A DNA stretch of 64,000 bases from Pseudactinotalea sp. HY158 (GTDB taxonomy: Bacteria; Actinomycetota; Actinomycetes; Actinomycetales; Beutenbergiaceae), in NCBI RefSeq assembly GCF_009660225.1, contig NZ_CP045920.1, positions 186,001 to 250,000 of the forward strand, given 5' to 3'. The translations under genes were made by a program, and so were the position numbers. This document shows positions 37,783 to 48,147 of the stretch, one piece after another; the first letter of the stretch is position 1; every line of letters begins with the position of its first letter. A model generated the notes under the pieces. The model saw nothing but the letters and a program-made list of their open reading frames with translations. It searched no databases and was not told the origin of the DNA.

Positions 37783-40700
37783 TCAGCGGGTCAACGAACG
37801 CAGCTTCCTCAACGCTACCGACACCGTGGCGATGCCGGGCTCATCCACGGCCGCGATCGCCTCGAGAGATTCGAGCGCGCGCGTGCTCGTCACGCCGCCG
37901 GCCTCGAGCCAGTCGGCGATCGCGGCGGTCACGGCGTCGGCGTCGGCCTCGGCATCGGCCGGGATCGCGCCGCCCGCGAGCACCGAGACCGTGAGCGCGA
38001 TCATCACCCCGTACAGGTCGTCCCGCAGCGCCGAGCGGGCCAGCGCCGTCCACCGGTCCCCGAGCGGGAGCGAGGACGCCTTGCCGAGCAGGTCGGCGAA
38101 CCCGACCCGATCCGCGAGCGCGTAGTAGACGCGGGCCACCGTCGCCGCCGGCCGGCCGTGGGCCCGCGCGGCCTCGGCGATGTCGAGCAGCGGAACGGAG
38201 GCGAGCAGCCCCGCACCCCATTCGGCGAGCTCCGCGTCCGCGCCCGCCGCCCGGTACGCGGCGACCGCGTCGGTGTACTCGGCCAGCTCCCGGCCCCGCA
38301 GGAAGTCGGCGATGCGTGGGCGCAGCTCGGTGAGCACCGGGCCGAACGCCTCGACCTCCGCCCCGATCCGCACCCGGTCCCGGTGGTGCAGGAACCAGCG
38401 CGAGGCCCGGTCGAGGACCCGCCGGAAGTCGAGGTAGAGCCGGGTCTGCACGTCGGTGGCCACGACCGTGTCCGTGGCCTCGACCGCGGCCGTGAACTCC
38501 GTCAGCGAGAAGATCTCCCGGGCGGCGACGAACGCGCGCGCGATCTCGCCCGGTCCGGCGCCGGTCTCGTCCGCGGCCCGGTACGGGAAGGAGACCCCGC
38601 CGCGGTTGATCATCGAATTGGCCACCGCGTTGACGATGATCCGCGAGCGGAGCGGATGGTCCGCGAGGTGACCGGCGAACCGCTCCCGCACCGCCGAGGG
38701 GAAATACGACGACAGGGCGGCGGCGAACCACGGATCCGCCGCCATGTCGGTCGCCGCCAGATCCTCCTTGAGGGCGAGCTTGACGTAGGCCATGAGCACC
38801 GCGAACTCCGGGCGCTCGAGGCCCCGGCCGTGGTCGATCCGGGTGGCGATCTCGGCGTCCTCCGGCAGGAACTCGAGGGATCGGTCCAGGTCGCCACGGG
38901 CCTCGAGGGACTGGATGAGCCGCTGATGCAGCGGCAGCATCCGGGCGGCGTTCACCCGCGAGTTGCCGAGCAGCACGTTCTGCTCGTAGTTGTCGCGGAG
39001 CACCTGGGCGGCGACCTCGTCGGTCATCGCGGCGAGCAGGTCGTTGCGCTCGGTCAGGGTCATCGCCCCCGAGCGCACGAGTTCGGTGAAGCCGATCTTG
39101 AGGTTCACCTCCTTGTCCGAGGTGCCCACGCCGGCGGAGTTGTCGATCGCGTCGGTGTTGATCCGCACCCCCGCCTGGGCCGCCTCGATCCGGCCGCGCT
39201 GGCTCACCCCCAGGTTCCCGCCCTCGACCACGACACGGGCGCGCAGGTCGGCGCCGTCGACCCGCACCGCGTCGCCGAGCCGGTCGCCGATCTGGGCATG
39301 GGTCTCCGACCGGGCCTTGACATAGGTGCCGATCCCGCCGTTGTAGAGCAGGTCGACCGGCGCGAGCAGGCAGGCCCGGATGAGTTCGGACGGCGTCAGC
39401 TCGCCCACGTCGTCCGCGATGCCGAGCGCCGTGCGCACCTCGGGCGTGATCGGCACGGACTTGGCGGTGCGGGGGTGGATCCCGCCGCCCGCCGAGAGCA
39501 GGGAGCGGTCGTAGTCGTCCCAGGAGGAGCGGGGCAGGTGGAAGAGCCGCTCCCGTTCGGCGAACCCGGTCGCCGGATCGGGGTCGGGGTCGAGGAACAC
39601 GTGCCGGTGGTCGAAGGCCGCGACGAGCCGGAGATGGCGCGAGCGCAGCATGCCGTTGCCGAACACGTCCCCGCTCATGTCGCCGATCCCCACCACGGTG
39701 ACGTCCTCGGACTGGATGTCCACGTCGAGCTCGCGGAAATGGCGCTTCGCCGACTCCCAGGCGCCCCGGGAGGTGATCCCCATGCCCTTGTGGTCGTAGC
39801 CGGCCGAGCCGCCGGAGGCGAAGGCGTCGTCGAGCCAGTAGTCGTAGGAGCGGGAGATCTCGTTCGCGAGATCGGAGAAGGAGGCGGTGCCCTTGTCCGC
39901 CGCCACCACGAGGTAGGGGTCGTCGCCGTCGTGGCGCACCACCCGATCCGGCGGCTCGACCCGGTCCCCGACCCGGTTGTCGGTCAGGTCGAGCAGGCCG
40001 CGGATGAACGAGGCGTACGCGCTGCGCCCCTCGGCCAGCCACGCGGCCCGGTCGCTCGCGGGCGGCAGCTGCTTGGCCACGAAGCCGCCCTTCGACCCCG
40101 TCGGGACGATGACCGCGTTCTTGACCATCTGCGCCTTGACCAGCCCGAGCACCTCGGTGCGGAAGTCCTCGCGCCGGTCGCTCCAGCGGAGCCCGCCCCG
40201 GGCCACCTCCCCGAAGCGCAGGTGCACGCCCTCGAGCTGCGGGGAGTACACCCAGATCTCGGCCATCGGATGCGGCTTCGGCAGCCCCGGCACCCGGGTG
40301 CAGTCGATCTTCGCCGACAGCCACGGCCGGCGCTGCCCGGAGGCGTCCACCCGATAGAAGTTCGTGCGCCAGGTCGCCTGCACGATGGCGACCAGCGACC
40401 GCAGGATCCGGTCGTGGTCGAGGCTGGCGACGTCGTCCAGGCGCTCGTGCAGGTCGGCCGCGAGCTCGTCCTCACGCTGCCTCCTCGACTCGCGGTCGCC
40501 CTCGAGGTCGGGGTCGAAGCGGGTGTGGAAGAGGGCCACGATGCCGGCCGCGAGGGCGGCGTTGGCGAGCAGGGCGACCTCGATGTACTCCATCGAGAAC
40601 GCCGTGCCGCCCTGGCGCAGGTAGCGGCCGAGGGCCCGCAGGATCACGATGTCGCGCCAGCCGAGGCCCGCGGTGAGCACGAGCGAGTTGAGGGTGTCGT

Positions 40701-42663
40701 TCTCGCACGTGCCGGTCCACGTCGCGCGGAAGGCCTCCTCGAAGGCCGTGGCCTCCTCCTGCCCGCCCCAGCGGGCCGGCCGCTGCGGGTCGGCGCCGGC
40801 GGGGAGGGTGAGACCGAAGTCGGAGATGTGCCGGGTGGTGCCGTCGGCGAGCGTGAGCCGATAGGGGCGCTCGTCCACGACGTCGACCCCGAGCGCGGTG
40901 AGCACGGGCATCACCTGGGTCAGGGGGTACTCGCGGAACGTGACCATCTTGAACCGGCGCATCCCACCCGGGTGCGCTGCGCCGTCCTCGAGCTCGCCGG
41001 CGGCGGAGCCCGGATCGCCCTCGGCGGGGGCGTACAGGTGCAGGCGCACGTCCGAGTCGCGTTCGAGGGAGGCGAGCCGGGTGATGTCGGCGGCGGCTTC
41101 GGCCACGTCCGTGAACTCGGTGTAGGCGGTGGGGAACGCGCGCCCGTACCGGCTGAGGACGGCGGCGGCCTCGTCGTCGTCGAGCGTGTGCTGCAGGTGA
41201 TCGACGAGCCGGTCCTGCCACGTGCGGATCGCGGCGGCGAGGCGATCGTTCAGGGCGCCCTCGTCGACGTCGGGCACCGGCGTGCCCTTCGGGAGCCGGA
41301 CCACGAAGTGGAGCTGGGCGAGCGGGGCGTCGCTCACCTTCGTCGTGTGATCGATCGCGTCCGAACCGAACGTCTGCCGCAGCAGCGCCTCGATCGCGAG
41401 GCGCACCGTGGTCGTGTACCGGTCGCGCGGAAGGTACACGAGCGCGGAGACGAAGCGGCCGAACTCGTCGGGGCGCAGGAACACCCGCGGGCGGCGCCGC
41501 TCCGTCAGCAGCACCACCTCGCCCGCGACGGCCGCCAGGTGCTCGAGGGAGTCCTGGAACAGCTCGTCGCGCGGGTAGTTCTCGAGGACCTGGTGCAGGT
41601 CCTTGCCCGAATGGGAGGTGGGCGAGAGGTGGGAGCGGGCGAGGATCTCGGCGACCTTCGCCCCGACGATCGGGAGCTCGGTGACCGAGGAGGCGTACGC
41701 CGTCGAGGTGAACAGGCCGAGGAAGCGGCGCTCGCCGGTCACGTTCCCCGCGGCGTCGAACGTGCGCACCCCGATGTAGTCGAGGTAGGCGTCGCGGTGC
41801 ACCGTCGCCCGCGAATTGGCCTTGGTGATCGTCAGGAGCCGGGCCGCGCGGGCGCTCGCGCGGGCCTCGGGGCGCAGGTGCACGACCGCCGCCGACTCCG
41901 CGTGCAGGATCCCCAGGCCGGAGCCGGCCACCGGCACGAGCACGTCCTCGCCGTCGCGCTCGGTCAGCTCGTACTCGCGGTAGCCGAGGAAGGTGAAGTG
42001 ATCGTTCGCGAGCCACGCGAGGAAGTCGATCGTGGGCTCGACCGTCTCCGGCGGAACCGTGGTCGGGGCGCCGGCGCGCAGGCCGGTGACGATGTCACGG
42101 CAGGCCGCGCGCATCGCCTGCCAGTCGGTCACGGCGGCGTGGACGTCGCCGAGCACCGCGCGCATGCGCGCGCCGACCTCCTCGTGATGGGCAGCGGTCG
42201 TGAGGCGTGAGACCTCGAGATGCATCCAGGACTCCGACCGGGTGTGCTCGGTGGGGCCCGGGTGCACCCGGACCAGCTCCCCGCCCGCGTCCCGCTCGAC
42301 GTCGAGGATCGGGTGCACGAGCAGGTGCAGCGAGCAGCCCAGCGCGACGACGGCCGCCGTGATCGAGTCGACGAGGAACGGGGCGTCGTCGATGCAGATG
42401 TCGACGATCGTGCGCCGCGAGGTCCAGCCGTGCTCGCTCACGGTCGGGGTGAACACGTGCACGAGGGCCTCGCCCGGCCGGCGGAGGGCGGCCAGTTCGC
42501 GCAGGGATCCCGCGGCGCCGACGAGCCCGGCGGGGGAGCGGTCGAGGAGGTCCTCGGTCGCGACGTGGGCCACGACCTGCTCCAGCAGGGGGTGCAGCCC
42601 CGGATCGAGACGCTCGGTCTCCGCGAGGAGGGCGCGTCGGCGCGCGGCGAGATCGGTACTCAT
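37783..42663 (-). CDS. gdh: NAD-specific glutamate dehydrogenase, large (180-kDa) class
   Basis: Oxidative deamination of glutamate to 2-oxoglutarate with NAD+. 1626 residues, the size of the GdhB/L_180 class, with N-terminal ACT-like regulatory regions (about 1-700), a catalytic domain and a C-terminal helical domain. Seen: [42 protein letters not shown] (given here only in part), [43 protein letters not shown] and [21 protein letters not shown] 42663 is chosen because family sequence begins at MSTDL; GGAGG is only 1 base upstream, closer than usual, and an in-frame ATG at 42681 is the alternative. Divergent from deoD. Confidence 0.93.
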   Translation of the reverse strand: MSTDLAARRRALLAETERLDPGLHPLLEQVVAHVATEDLLDRSPAGLVGAAGSLRELAALRRPGEALVHVFTPTVSEHGWTSRRTIVDICIDDAPFLVDSITAAVVALGCSLHLLVHPILDVERDAGGELVRVHPGPTEHTRSESWMHLEVSRLTTAAHHEEVGARMRAVLGDVHAAVTDWQAMRAACRDIVTGLRAGAPTTVPPETVEPTIDFLAWLANDHFTFLGYREYELTERDGEDVLVPVAGSGLGILHAESAAVVHLRPEARASARAARLLTITKANSRATVHRDAYLDYIGVRTFDAAGNVTGERRFLGLFTSTAYASSVTELPIVGAKVAEILARSHLSPTSHSGKDLHQVLENYPRDELFQDSLEHLAAVAGEVVLLTERRRPRVFLRPDEFGRFVSALVYLPRDRYTTTVRLAIEALLRQTFGSDAIDHTTKVSDAPLAQLHFVVRLPKGTPVPDVDEGALNDRLAAAIRTWQDRLVDHLQHTLDDDEAAAVLSRYGRAFPTAYTEFTDVAEAAADITRLASLERDSDVRLHLYAPAEGDPGSAAGELEDGAAHPGGMRRFKMVTFREYPLTQVMPVLTALGVDVVDERPYRLTLADGTTRHISDFGLTLPAGADPQRPARWGGQEEATAFEEAFRATWTGTCENDTLNSLVLTAGLGWRDIVILRALGRYLRQGGTAFSMEYIEVALLANAALAAGIVALFHTRFDPDLEGDRESRRQREDELAADLHERLDDVASLDHDRILRSLVAIVQATWRTNFYRVDASGQRRPWLSAKIDCTRVPGLPKPHPMAEIWVYSPQLEGVHLRFGEVARGGLRWSDRREDFRTEVLGLVKAQMVKNAVIVPTGSKGGFVAKQLPPASDRAAWLAEGRSAYASFIRGLLDLTDNRVGDRVEPPDRVVRHDGDDPYLVVAADKGTASFSDLANEISRSYDYWLDDAFASGGSAGYDHKGMGITSRGAWESAKRHFRELDVDIQSEDVTVVGIGDMSGDVFGNGMLRSRHLRLVAAFDHRHVFLDPDPDPATGFAERERLFHLPRSSWDDYDRSLLSAGGGIHPRTAKSVPITPEVRTALGIADDVGELTPSELIRACLLAPVDLLYNGGIGTYVKARSETHAQIGDRLGDAVRVDGADLRARVVVEGGNLGVSQRGRIEAAQAGVRINTDAIDNSAGVGTSDKEVNLKIGFTELVRSGAMTLTERNDLLAAMTDEVAAQVLRDNYEQNVLLGNSRVNAARMLPLHQRLIQSLEARGDLDRSLEFLPEDAEIATRIDHGRGLERPEFAVLMAYVKLALKEDLAATDMAADPWFAAALSSYFPSAVRERFAGHLADHPLRSRIIVNAVANSMINRGGVSFPYRAADETGAGPGEIARAFVAAREIFSLTEFTAAVEATDTVVATDVQTRLYLDFRRVLDRASRWFLHHRDRVRIGAEVEAFGPVLTELRPRIADFLRGRELAEYTDAVAAYRAAGADAELAEWGAGLLASVPLLDIAEAARAHGRPAATVARVYYALADRVGFADLLGKASSLPLGDRWTALARSALRDDLYGVMIALTVSVLAGGAIPADAEADADAVTAAIADWLEAGGVTSTRALESLEAIAAVDEPGIATVSVALRKLRSLTR

Positions 42664-42751
42664 GCCTCCAGGGTTACCCATCGGGAGCCGTGCTGTCAGC
42701 TTGGTCCGCGGGTCGGGCGGGTTTTCCCGTCCGGGGGAGGCCGTCGATGCC

Positions 42752-42757
42752 TATGCT
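42752..42757 (+). promoter_or_regulatory. Leaderless promoter -10 (deoD)
   Basis: TATGCT, then GGGGCG, then ATG at 42764. Confidence 0.6.
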
Positions 42758-42763
42758 GGGGCG

Positions 42764-43513
42764 ATGAGCACTCACATCGGGGCGCCCGAGGGCGCCATCG
42801 CCCCCGTCGTCCTGCTGCCCGGTGACCCGATGCGCGCGAAGTGGATCGCCGAGACCTTCCTCACCGACGCCACCTGCTACAACGAGGTGCGCGGCATGTA
42901 CGGCTTCACCGGCACGTGGAACGGGCGGCGGGTCTCCGTGCAGGGCACCGGCATGGGCCAGCCCTCCGCGGCGATCTACATCACCGAGCTCATCGAGCAC
43001 TACGGCGCGAGCACCCTCGTGCGGGTCGGGTCCTGCGGCTCGATGGTCGAGGACGTGCAGATCCGCGACGTCGTCCTCGCCAGCGGGGCCTGCACGGATT
43101 CGGCGATGAACCGGCTGCGCTTCTCCGGCCTCGACTACGCGCCCGTGGCCGACTTCTCCCTCCTGCGTGCGGCCGCCGACGCCGCCGACGCGATGGCGGA
43201 GGTGCGTTCCCACGTCGGGCTCATCTACTCCTCCGACTCCTTCTACCCGGCCCGCCCGGAGCTGCCGAAGCGGCTCGCCGACTACGGCGTGCTCGGGGTG
43301 GAGATGGAGGCGAGCGCCCTCTACACGATCGCCGCCGGGCACGGGGCCCGGGCGCTGGCCGTGTGCACCGTGTCCGACCACCTCGTCACGGGGGCGGAGA
43401 CCACCTCCGCCGAGCGCGAGCAGTCCTTCTCGGCGATGATCGAGATCGGACTGAGCGCCGCCTTCGCCAGCCAGCATCAGGCGCCGCCGACGTTCAGCGT
43501 GAGCGGCTCGTAG
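42764..43513 (+). CDS. deoD: Purine-nucleoside phosphorylase, DeoD type
   Basis: Phosphorolysis of purine (deoxy)nucleosides to base and pentose-1-phosphate; hexameric trimer-of-dimers family. 249 residues, slightly longer than E. coli DeoD. Seen: APVVLLPGDPMRAKWIAE (phosphate loop), YNEVRGMYGFTG, GTGMGQPSAAIY, LVRVGSCGSM, LGVEMEASALYTIAA and CTVSDHLVTG with the catalytic Asp. The start follows a TATGCT box at leaderless spacing. Convergent with the GlcD-type gene, 12 bases away. Confidence 0.94.
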   Translation: MSTHIGAPEGAIAPVVLLPGDPMRAKWIAETFLTDATCYNEVRGMYGFTGTWNGRRVSVQGTGMGQPSAAIYITELIEHYGASTLVRVGSCGSMVEDVQIRDVVLASGACTDSAMNRLRFSGLDYAPVADFSLLRAAADAADAMAEVRSHVGLIYSSDSFYPARPELPKRLADYGVLGVEMEASALYTIAAGHGARALAVCTVSDHLVTGAETTSAEREQSFSAMIEIGLSAAFASQHQAPPTFSVSGS

Positions 43514-43525
43514 GGCCCGTCCCGA

Positions 43526-44923
43526 TCACAGGATCGCGCCCGGGTTGAGGAGCCCGTGCGGGTCGAGGGCGTCCTTGACCGTCTTGTTCAGGCGCATGAC
43601 GTCGGGGCCGACGTAGCCGGGCAGCCACGCCTTCTTCGTGCGGCCCACGCCGTGCTCGCCCGTGATCGTGCCGCCGAGCCCGATCGCCAGGTCCATCACC
43701 TCGCCGTAGGCCGCCTCGGCGCGCGCGGCCTGGGAGGAGTCGGCCGGATCGAACACGACGAGTGGGTGGGTGTTGCCGTCGCCGGCGTGCGCGATGACGC
43801 TGATCGTCACCCCGTTCCGGGTCGCGATCGCGTCGATGCCGGTGACGAGGGCTCCCAGCTGCGGCAGCGGCACGCCCACGTCGCCGAGCAGCAGCCGGCC
43901 CGTCCGCTCGACCGCCGGGATCGCCGCCCGTCGCGCGGCCGTGTACGCCTCGCCGGTCTCGGCGTCGTCGGTCACGAGTACCTCCGTGGCCCCGAACTCC
44001 CGGAATATCGCGGCGATCTGCTCGATCTCGCGGGTCCCGGCCTCGCCGGGCTGGTCGGACTGGGCGATGAGCATCGCCTGTGCCGCGCGGTCGAGCCCGT
44101 AGGCGTGGACGTCCTCGACGGCCTCGATCGCCGCGTGGTCCATGAACTCGAGCATCGAGGCCCGAACCGCCCCGGCGACCCGCAGGACCGCCGCGCATGC
44201 GGCCTCGAGGTCGGCGAAGGTGGCCACCGCCGTGCACGCCGGCGGGGGCGGGGGCACGAGCCGCAGCACGATCCCGGTGATGATCCCGAGGGTGCCCTCG
44301 CTGCCCACGAACAGCTTCGTCAGGGACAGCCCGGCGGCCTCCTTGAGCCGCGGCCCGCCCAGGTCGACCGCCGTGCCGTCGGCGAGCACGACGGTCAGGC
44401 CGAGCACGTAGTCGGTGGTCACGCCGTACTTGACGCAGCACAGGCCGCCGGCGTTCGTGGCCACGTTGCCGCCGATCGTGGAGAATTCCACGCTCGCCGG
44501 ATCCGGCGGGTACCAGAGTCCGACCTCGGCGCAGGCCCGCTTCAGGTCGGCGTTGATCACGCCGGGTTCCACGAACGCCATCCGGGTGACCGGGTCGATC
44601 TCGAGCCCCGTCATCTCCGCCATCGACACCACGAGGGCGCCGTCGACGGCGGACGCGCCCCCGGACAGGCCCGAACCCGCGCCGCGCGGGACGATCGCAA
44701 TCCCCGCACCGGCCGCGTGGCGCACGATCTGCTGCACCTGCTCGGTGGAGCGGGGCAGCAGCACGGCCGCCGGCATGCCCGCATTCGGGTCGAGGGCGCG
44801 ATCCCATCGGTGGGCCTCGCGGGCGGCGAGATCGCCCAGCACCGTGACGCCCGGCAGCGCCCGTCGAAGCGCCGCGAGTCGATCGTCGGGCCGGTCCTCG
44901 GTGCCCGCGCCGGACGTCGTCAT
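43526..44923 (-). CDS. FAD-linked oxidase, GlcD/D-lactate dehydrogenase type
   Basis: 465 residues. FAD-binding PCMH (type 4) N-terminal half: AIVPRGAGSGLSGGASAVDG, PPDPASVEFSTIGGNVATNAGG, LFVGSEGTLGIIT; C-terminal FAD-oxidase C half with VIAHAGDGNTHPLVVFD and LGGTITGEHGVGRTKKAW. These fit the glycolate oxidase GlcD, D-lactate or D-2-hydroxyglutarate dehydrogenase group; substrate not assignable from sequence alone. ATG 44923 is preferred over GTG 44932 because AAGGGTGGGG is then well spaced. No GlcE/GlcF partner is adjacent, which argues against a glycolate oxidase complex here. Confidence 0.85.
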   Translation of the reverse strand: MTTSGAGTEDRPDDRLAALRRALPGVTVLGDLAAREAHRWDRALDPNAGMPAAVLLPRSTEQVQQIVRHAAGAGIAIVPRGAGSGLSGGASAVDGALVVSMAEMTGLEIDPVTRMAFVEPGVINADLKRACAEVGLWYPPDPASVEFSTIGGNVATNAGGLCCVKYGVTTDYVLGLTVVLADGTAVDLGGPRLKEAAGLSLTKLFVGSEGTLGIITGIVLRLVPPPPPACTAVATFADLEAACAAVLRVAGAVRASMLEFMDHAAIEAVEDVHAYGLDRAAQAMLIAQSDQPGEAGTREIEQIAAIFREFGATEVLVTDDAETGEAYTAARRAAIPAVERTGRLLLGDVGVPLPQLGALVTGIDAIATRNGVTISVIAHAGDGNTHPLVVFDPADSSQAARAEAAYGEVMDLAIGLGGTITGEHGVGRTKKAWLPGYVGPDVMRLNKTVKDALDPHGLLNPGAIL

Positions 44924-44960
44924 CGGCCCCACCCTTCGTTCGGAGACGACCCGACCCTAC

Positions 44961-44975
44961 CGGCCCCGCGGGCCG
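44961..44975 (-). terminator. Short hairpin at the end of the ABC importer operon
   Basis: CGGCCC (44961-44966) pairs with GGGCCG (44970-44975), loop of 3, immediately after the stop codon of the ATPase gene. Confidence 0.4.
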
Positions 44976-45767
44976 TCAGGCGAGGAGCGCCCGGTCGTCC
45001 AGGGCGGCGCCCTTGACCTTGCCGAATTCGGCCAGCAGCCCGGCCACCGTGAGCTTCTTCTTCGCCTCGTCGCCCGCGGAGAACACGATCCGGCCCTCGT
45101 GCATCATGACGAGCCGGTTGCCGAGCTCAAGGGCCTGCTCCATGTTGTGGGTGACCATGAGGGTGGTGAGGCCCTCGGCGGCGACGATCCGGGCCGTCAG
45201 CTCCGTCACGAGCTTGGCGCGCTGGGGGTCGAGGGCCGCGGTGTGCTCGTCGAGGAGCAGGATCCGCGGATGGGTGAACCCCGCCATGAGCAGCGAGAGC
45301 GCCTGCCGCTGCCCGCCCGAGAGGAGCCCGACCCGCGCCTTGAGCCGATCCTCCAGCCCGAGGTCGAGCGTGCGCAGCTCCTCGCGGAATTGGGCGCGGC
45401 GGGCCGCCGTCACGCCCCAGCGGAGCGTGCGGGGCCGGCCGCGGCGCAGCGCGAGCGCGAGGTTCTCCTCGATCGTCAGGTCGGGGGCGGTACCGGCCAG
45501 CGGGTCCTGGAACACCCGCCCCAGGAAGCGGGCCCGCTGGTACTCCCGGAGCCTGCGCACGTTCGTGCCGTCGATCTCGATCGTGCCCGAGTCGATCGGC
45601 AGCCGGCCCGAGATCGAGTTGAGGAGCGTGGACTTGCCGGCGCCGTTGGAGCCGATGATCGTGACGAAGTCGCCCTCGGCCAGGTCCAGGCTCAGCTCGC
45701 GCAGGGCCCGGCGCTCGTTGATCGTGCCGGGGAAGAAGGTCTTGGAGATCGAGTCGATGGTGAGCAT
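44976..45767 (-). CDS. ABC importer ATPase (ABC_sub_bind-type system)
   Basis: 263 residues. Walker A IGSNGAGKSTLLNSISG, Q-loop GRVFQDPLAGTAPDLTIEENL, signature LLSGGQRQALSLLMA, Walker B ILLLDEHTAALDP (Glu then His rather than the usual Glu-Pro), and switch VTHNMEQALELGNR. The DEHTAALDP form is typical of ATPases paired with ABC_sub_bind/TrpX-like binding proteins. GAGGGGA precedes ATG 45767. Third gene of a binding protein-permease-ATPase operon; 9 bases after the permease. Confidence 0.9.
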   Translation of the reverse strand: MLTIDSISKTFFPGTINERRALRELSLDLAEGDFVTIIGSNGAGKSTLLNSISGRLPIDSGTIEIDGTNVRRLREYQRARFLGRVFQDPLAGTAPDLTIEENLALALRRGRPRTLRWGVTAARRAQFREELRTLDLGLEDRLKARVGLLSGGQRQALSLLMAGFTHPRILLLDEHTAALDPQRAKLVTELTARIVAAEGLTTLMVTHNMEQALELGNRLVMMHEGRIVFSAGDEAKKKLTVAGLLAEFGKVKGAALDDRALLA

Positions 45768-45776
45768 GGCGTCCCC

Positions 45777-46817
45777 TCAGTGCTTCGAGTCCGTGGCGGC
45801 GACGTGCGACGCGCGCGCGTCCGAATCGGTCGCCGAACCGATCCCGGAACCGGTCGCCGAACCGGTCTTCGGGCCCGTCACCGCATCGGTGCCCGGACCG
45901 TCCGGCGCCGGCGACCCGGGTCCGGCGAAGACGACCCGCCCACCCCGGCTCCGCAGCGCGGGAAGACGCTTGAGGAAGCCCCAGCGGGGCAGCAGCAGCG
46001 CCGCGATGACGAGCAGCGCCGTCACCAGTTTCATGTCGTTCGGATTGAGCCCGACCTCGAGCGCGAGGAAGATGATGATCCGGTAGAGCGCGGCGCCGGC
46101 CACGACGGCGAGCGCGGCGATGAGGATGGTCCGCTGCCCGAACACGGCCTGGCCGAGGATGACCGAGGCGAGGCCGATGAGGATGAGCCCGATCCCCATC
46201 GAGATGTCGGCGTAGCCCTGGTACTGCGCCACGATCGCCCCGCAGAGCGCCACGAGCATGTTCGACAGCGCGAGGGTGAGGATCGAGGTGCGGTCGGTGT
46301 TGACGCCGAACGAGCGGATCATCTGCCCGTTGTTGCCGGTGGCCTGGATGGCGAGCCCGAGGTCCGTGCGGAGGAACCACGTGACGATGACGGCGAGCGC
46401 GATGCCCACGCCGGCGAAGATGGCGATGCCCACGACGCCGTGGCCCAGGTAGCCGCCGTCGCGCAGCGGGGAGATGAGGGTCTGCTCGCGCAACAGCGGC
46501 AGGTTGGCCTTGTCCATGATCCGCAGGTTGATCGACCACAGGGCGATCATCGTGAGGATCCCGGCGAGCAGGCCGTCGATCTTGCCCTTCGTGTGCAGCA
46601 CCCCGGTGAACGCGCCCGCGAGCAGGCCCGCGCCGCCGCCCGCGAGGGTGGCGAGCACGGGGCTCTGCCCCGACGTGATCAGAGCGGCCGCCGTGGCGGC
46701 GCCGGTGGTGAAGCTTCCGTCGACGGTCAGGTCGGGGAAGTTGAGAACTCGGAACGTCAGGTACACGCCCAGTGCCATGACGCCGTAGATGAAACCGAGC
46801 TCGAGTGCTCCGATCAT
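45777..46817 (-). CDS. ABC importer permease (branched-chain-type fold)
   Basis: 346 residues with about eight hydrophobic helices; LNFPDLTVDGSFTTGAATAA, GVLHTKGKIDGLLAGILTM, LGLAIQATGNNGQMIRSFGV and LALSNMLVALCGAI are the LivM/RbsC-like permease pattern of ABC_sub_bind systems. The hydrophilic C-terminus (45797-45905) carries a Gly-Ser-Ala-Thr repeat, another of the low-complexity tails of this window. AAGGATCGGTC precedes ATG 46817. Confidence 0.88.
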   Translation of the reverse strand: MIGALELGFIYGVMALGVYLTFRVLNFPDLTVDGSFTTGAATAAALITSGQSPVLATLAGGGAGLLAGAFTGVLHTKGKIDGLLAGILTMIALWSINLRIMDKANLPLLREQTLISPLRDGGYLGHGVVGIAIFAGVGIALAVIVTWFLRTDLGLAIQATGNNGQMIRSFGVNTDRTSILTLALSNMLVALCGAIVAQYQGYADISMGIGLILIGLASVILGQAVFGQRTILIAALAVVAGAALYRIIIFLALEVGLNPNDMKLVTALLVIAALLLPRWGFLKRLPALRSRGGRVVFAGPGSPAPDGPGTDAVTGPKTGSATGSGIGSATDSDARASHVAATDSKH

Positions 46818-46865
46818 GACCGATCCTTCGGGTGGGGGCCCGGCCGGTGGCTGTGCCGGTCGGTG

Positions 46866-46896
46866 CGGGCGGCCGCGAACAGGTCGCGGCCGCCCG
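46866..46896 (-). terminator. Intra-operon hairpin between binding-protein and permease genes
   Basis: Perfect 13-bp stem CGGGCGGCCGCGA (46866-46878) with TCGCGGCCGCCCG (46884-46896) around a 5-base loop, 6 bases after the binding-protein stop and 48 bases before the permease start. No U-tract. Probably partial termination or mRNA end protection that favours the binding protein. Confidence 0.65.
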
Positions 46897-46902
46897 GGAC
46901 GA

Positions 46903-47934
46903 TTACTCGATGACCTTATCGGCCCGGTCGACCACGGAATCGGGCAGGGTGACGCCCATCCGCTCCGCCGCGGCCGGGTTGATCACGAGCTGGAGCGTCT
47001 TGAGGGTCTCGACCGGCATCGTGGCGGGGTCGGCGCCGTCGACGATCGCCACGCCCATCTCACCGGTCTGCAGACCGAGCGCCTCGTAGTCGATGCCGAC
47101 GGTGGCGATGGCCCCGCCCTCGACCGTTCCGGCCTCGGCGCCGATGAGCGCGATGCCCTTGGACTCGGCCAGCTGCACGAGCGCGGCGATGCCCGAGACC
47201 ACGGCGTTGTCGGTGGGCACGTAGATCGCGTCGACGTCGCCGAGGGACTCGGCGCTCTGCTGGATCTCGGAGGCGTTCGTGATCGTGGCCTCGACGATCT
47301 CCAGGCCGAGGCCGCCGGCGGCCTCCTTCGCGAGCTCCACCTGGACCTCGGAGTTCACCTCGCCGGAGGAGTAGACGATGCCGACCTTGGTGGCATCCGG
47401 CAGGATCTCCTTGAGGAGTGCGAGCTGGTCGGCGACCGGGTTGAGGTCGGAGGTGCCGGTCACGTTCGCGCCCGGTGCCTCGTTCGAGGCGACGAGGCCG
47501 GCGGCGACCGGGTCGGTCACGGCCGTGAAAAGCACGGGCACGTCCGTGAGCGCCTGCGCGGCGGCCTGGGCCGACGGGGTCGCGACGGCGAGCACGAGGT
47601 CGAGGTCGTCTCCGGCGAAGGTCGAGGCGATCGTCGTGGTGTTCGCCACATCGCCCGCGGCGTTCTGTTCGTCGAAGGTGACGGTCTCACCCTCGACGTA
47701 GCCGGCGTCGAGGAACGCCTGCTTGAAGCCGGTGGTGGCCGCGTCCAGGGCGGGGTGCTGCACGAACTGGCTGATGCCCACGGTGATCGGGGTGAGTCCG
47801 TCCCCGCCGGCGGCGTCGCCGTCGGGCGTGCCGGCGGCCTCGCCGGAGGAACCGCAGGCGGCGAGCGCCAGGGCGGCGGCTCCGAGGACACCCGTGAGCG
47901 CCAGTGCTCGGCGGCGGGGAAGTACGTTCGTCAT
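46903..47934 (-). CDS. ABC_sub_bind-family lipoprotein (TrpX-like binding protein)
   Basis: 343 residues. Lipoprotein signal with lipobox LALAAC at about residues 22-27, then a Gly/Asp-rich linker. Body: GISQFVQHPALDAATTGFKQ, VLAVATPSAQAA, VPVLFTAVTDPVAAGLV, GIVYSSGEVNSEVQ, DAIYVPTDNAVVSG and ATVGIDYEALGLQTGEMGV are the PF04392-type pattern. Relatives bind aromatic amino acids (TrpX) or other small molecules; ligand here unknown. AAGGA precedes ATG 47934. A TAAGAT box at 47983-47988 would give a leader of about 42 bases. Confidence 0.9.
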   Translation of the reverse strand: MTNVLPRRRALALTGVLGAAALALAACGSSGEAAGTPDGDAAGGDGLTPITVGISQFVQHPALDAATTGFKQAFLDAGYVEGETVTFDEQNAAGDVANTTTIASTFAGDDLDLVLAVATPSAQAAAQALTDVPVLFTAVTDPVAAGLVASNEAPGANVTGTSDLNPVADQLALLKEILPDATKVGIVYSSGEVNSEVQVELAKEAAGGLGLEIVEATITNASEIQQSAESLGDVDAIYVPTDNAVVSGIAALVQLAESKGIALIGAEAGTVEGGAIATVGIDYEALGLQTGEMGVAIVDGADPATMPVETLKTLQLVINPAAAERMGVTLPDSVVDRADKVIE

Positions 47935-47982
47935 GCTTCAATCCTTCGATCGTCATCCGAGGGTATTCGGAAGGCTCCGGAC

Positions 47983-47988
47983 ATCTTA
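47983..47988 (-). promoter_or_regulatory. Possible -10 of the ABC importer operon
   Basis: TAAGAT on the minus strand in a local AT-rich patch (AATTAAGAT), 49 bases before the start codon. Confidence 0.4.
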
Positions 47989-48050
47989 ATTGCCCGGCCG
48001 CACTTCCCGCGTTCTTCCTCGGTTCCACCCGCGTGATCTCACCTTGTGGT

Positions 48051-48100
48051 CGCGGGCGGTCGCGGGCGGTCGCGGGATGTCGTGGGTGGTCGCGGGATGT
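48051..48100. repeat. Five 10-bp tandem units upstream of bioY
   Basis: CGCGGGCGGT (48051 and 48061), CGCGGGATGT (48071 and 48091) and CGTGGGTGGT (48081) in exact 10-bp register, ending 13 bases before the bioY -10 box. One helical turn per unit. Confidence 0.8.
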
Positions 48101-48113
48101 CCGTGCCACGCTG

Positions 48114-48119
48114 TATACC
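48114..48119 (+). promoter_or_regulatory. Possible -10 of bioY
   Basis: TATACC, 28 bases before ATG 48148; the last base departs from TANNNT. A -35 would fall inside the 10-bp repeat tract. Confidence 0.4.
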
Positions 48120-48147
48120 TAAGGCACCGATGGAAACGAGGATCACG

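Noticed and set aside
48021-48030. GGGTGGAACC on the minus strand, like the T-box core, upstream of a TrpX-like operon
   Set aside because: The predicted -10 (47983-47988) lies downstream of it, so it would not be transcribed with the operon, and there is no room or sequence for a stem I with a specifier loop before the bioY start.
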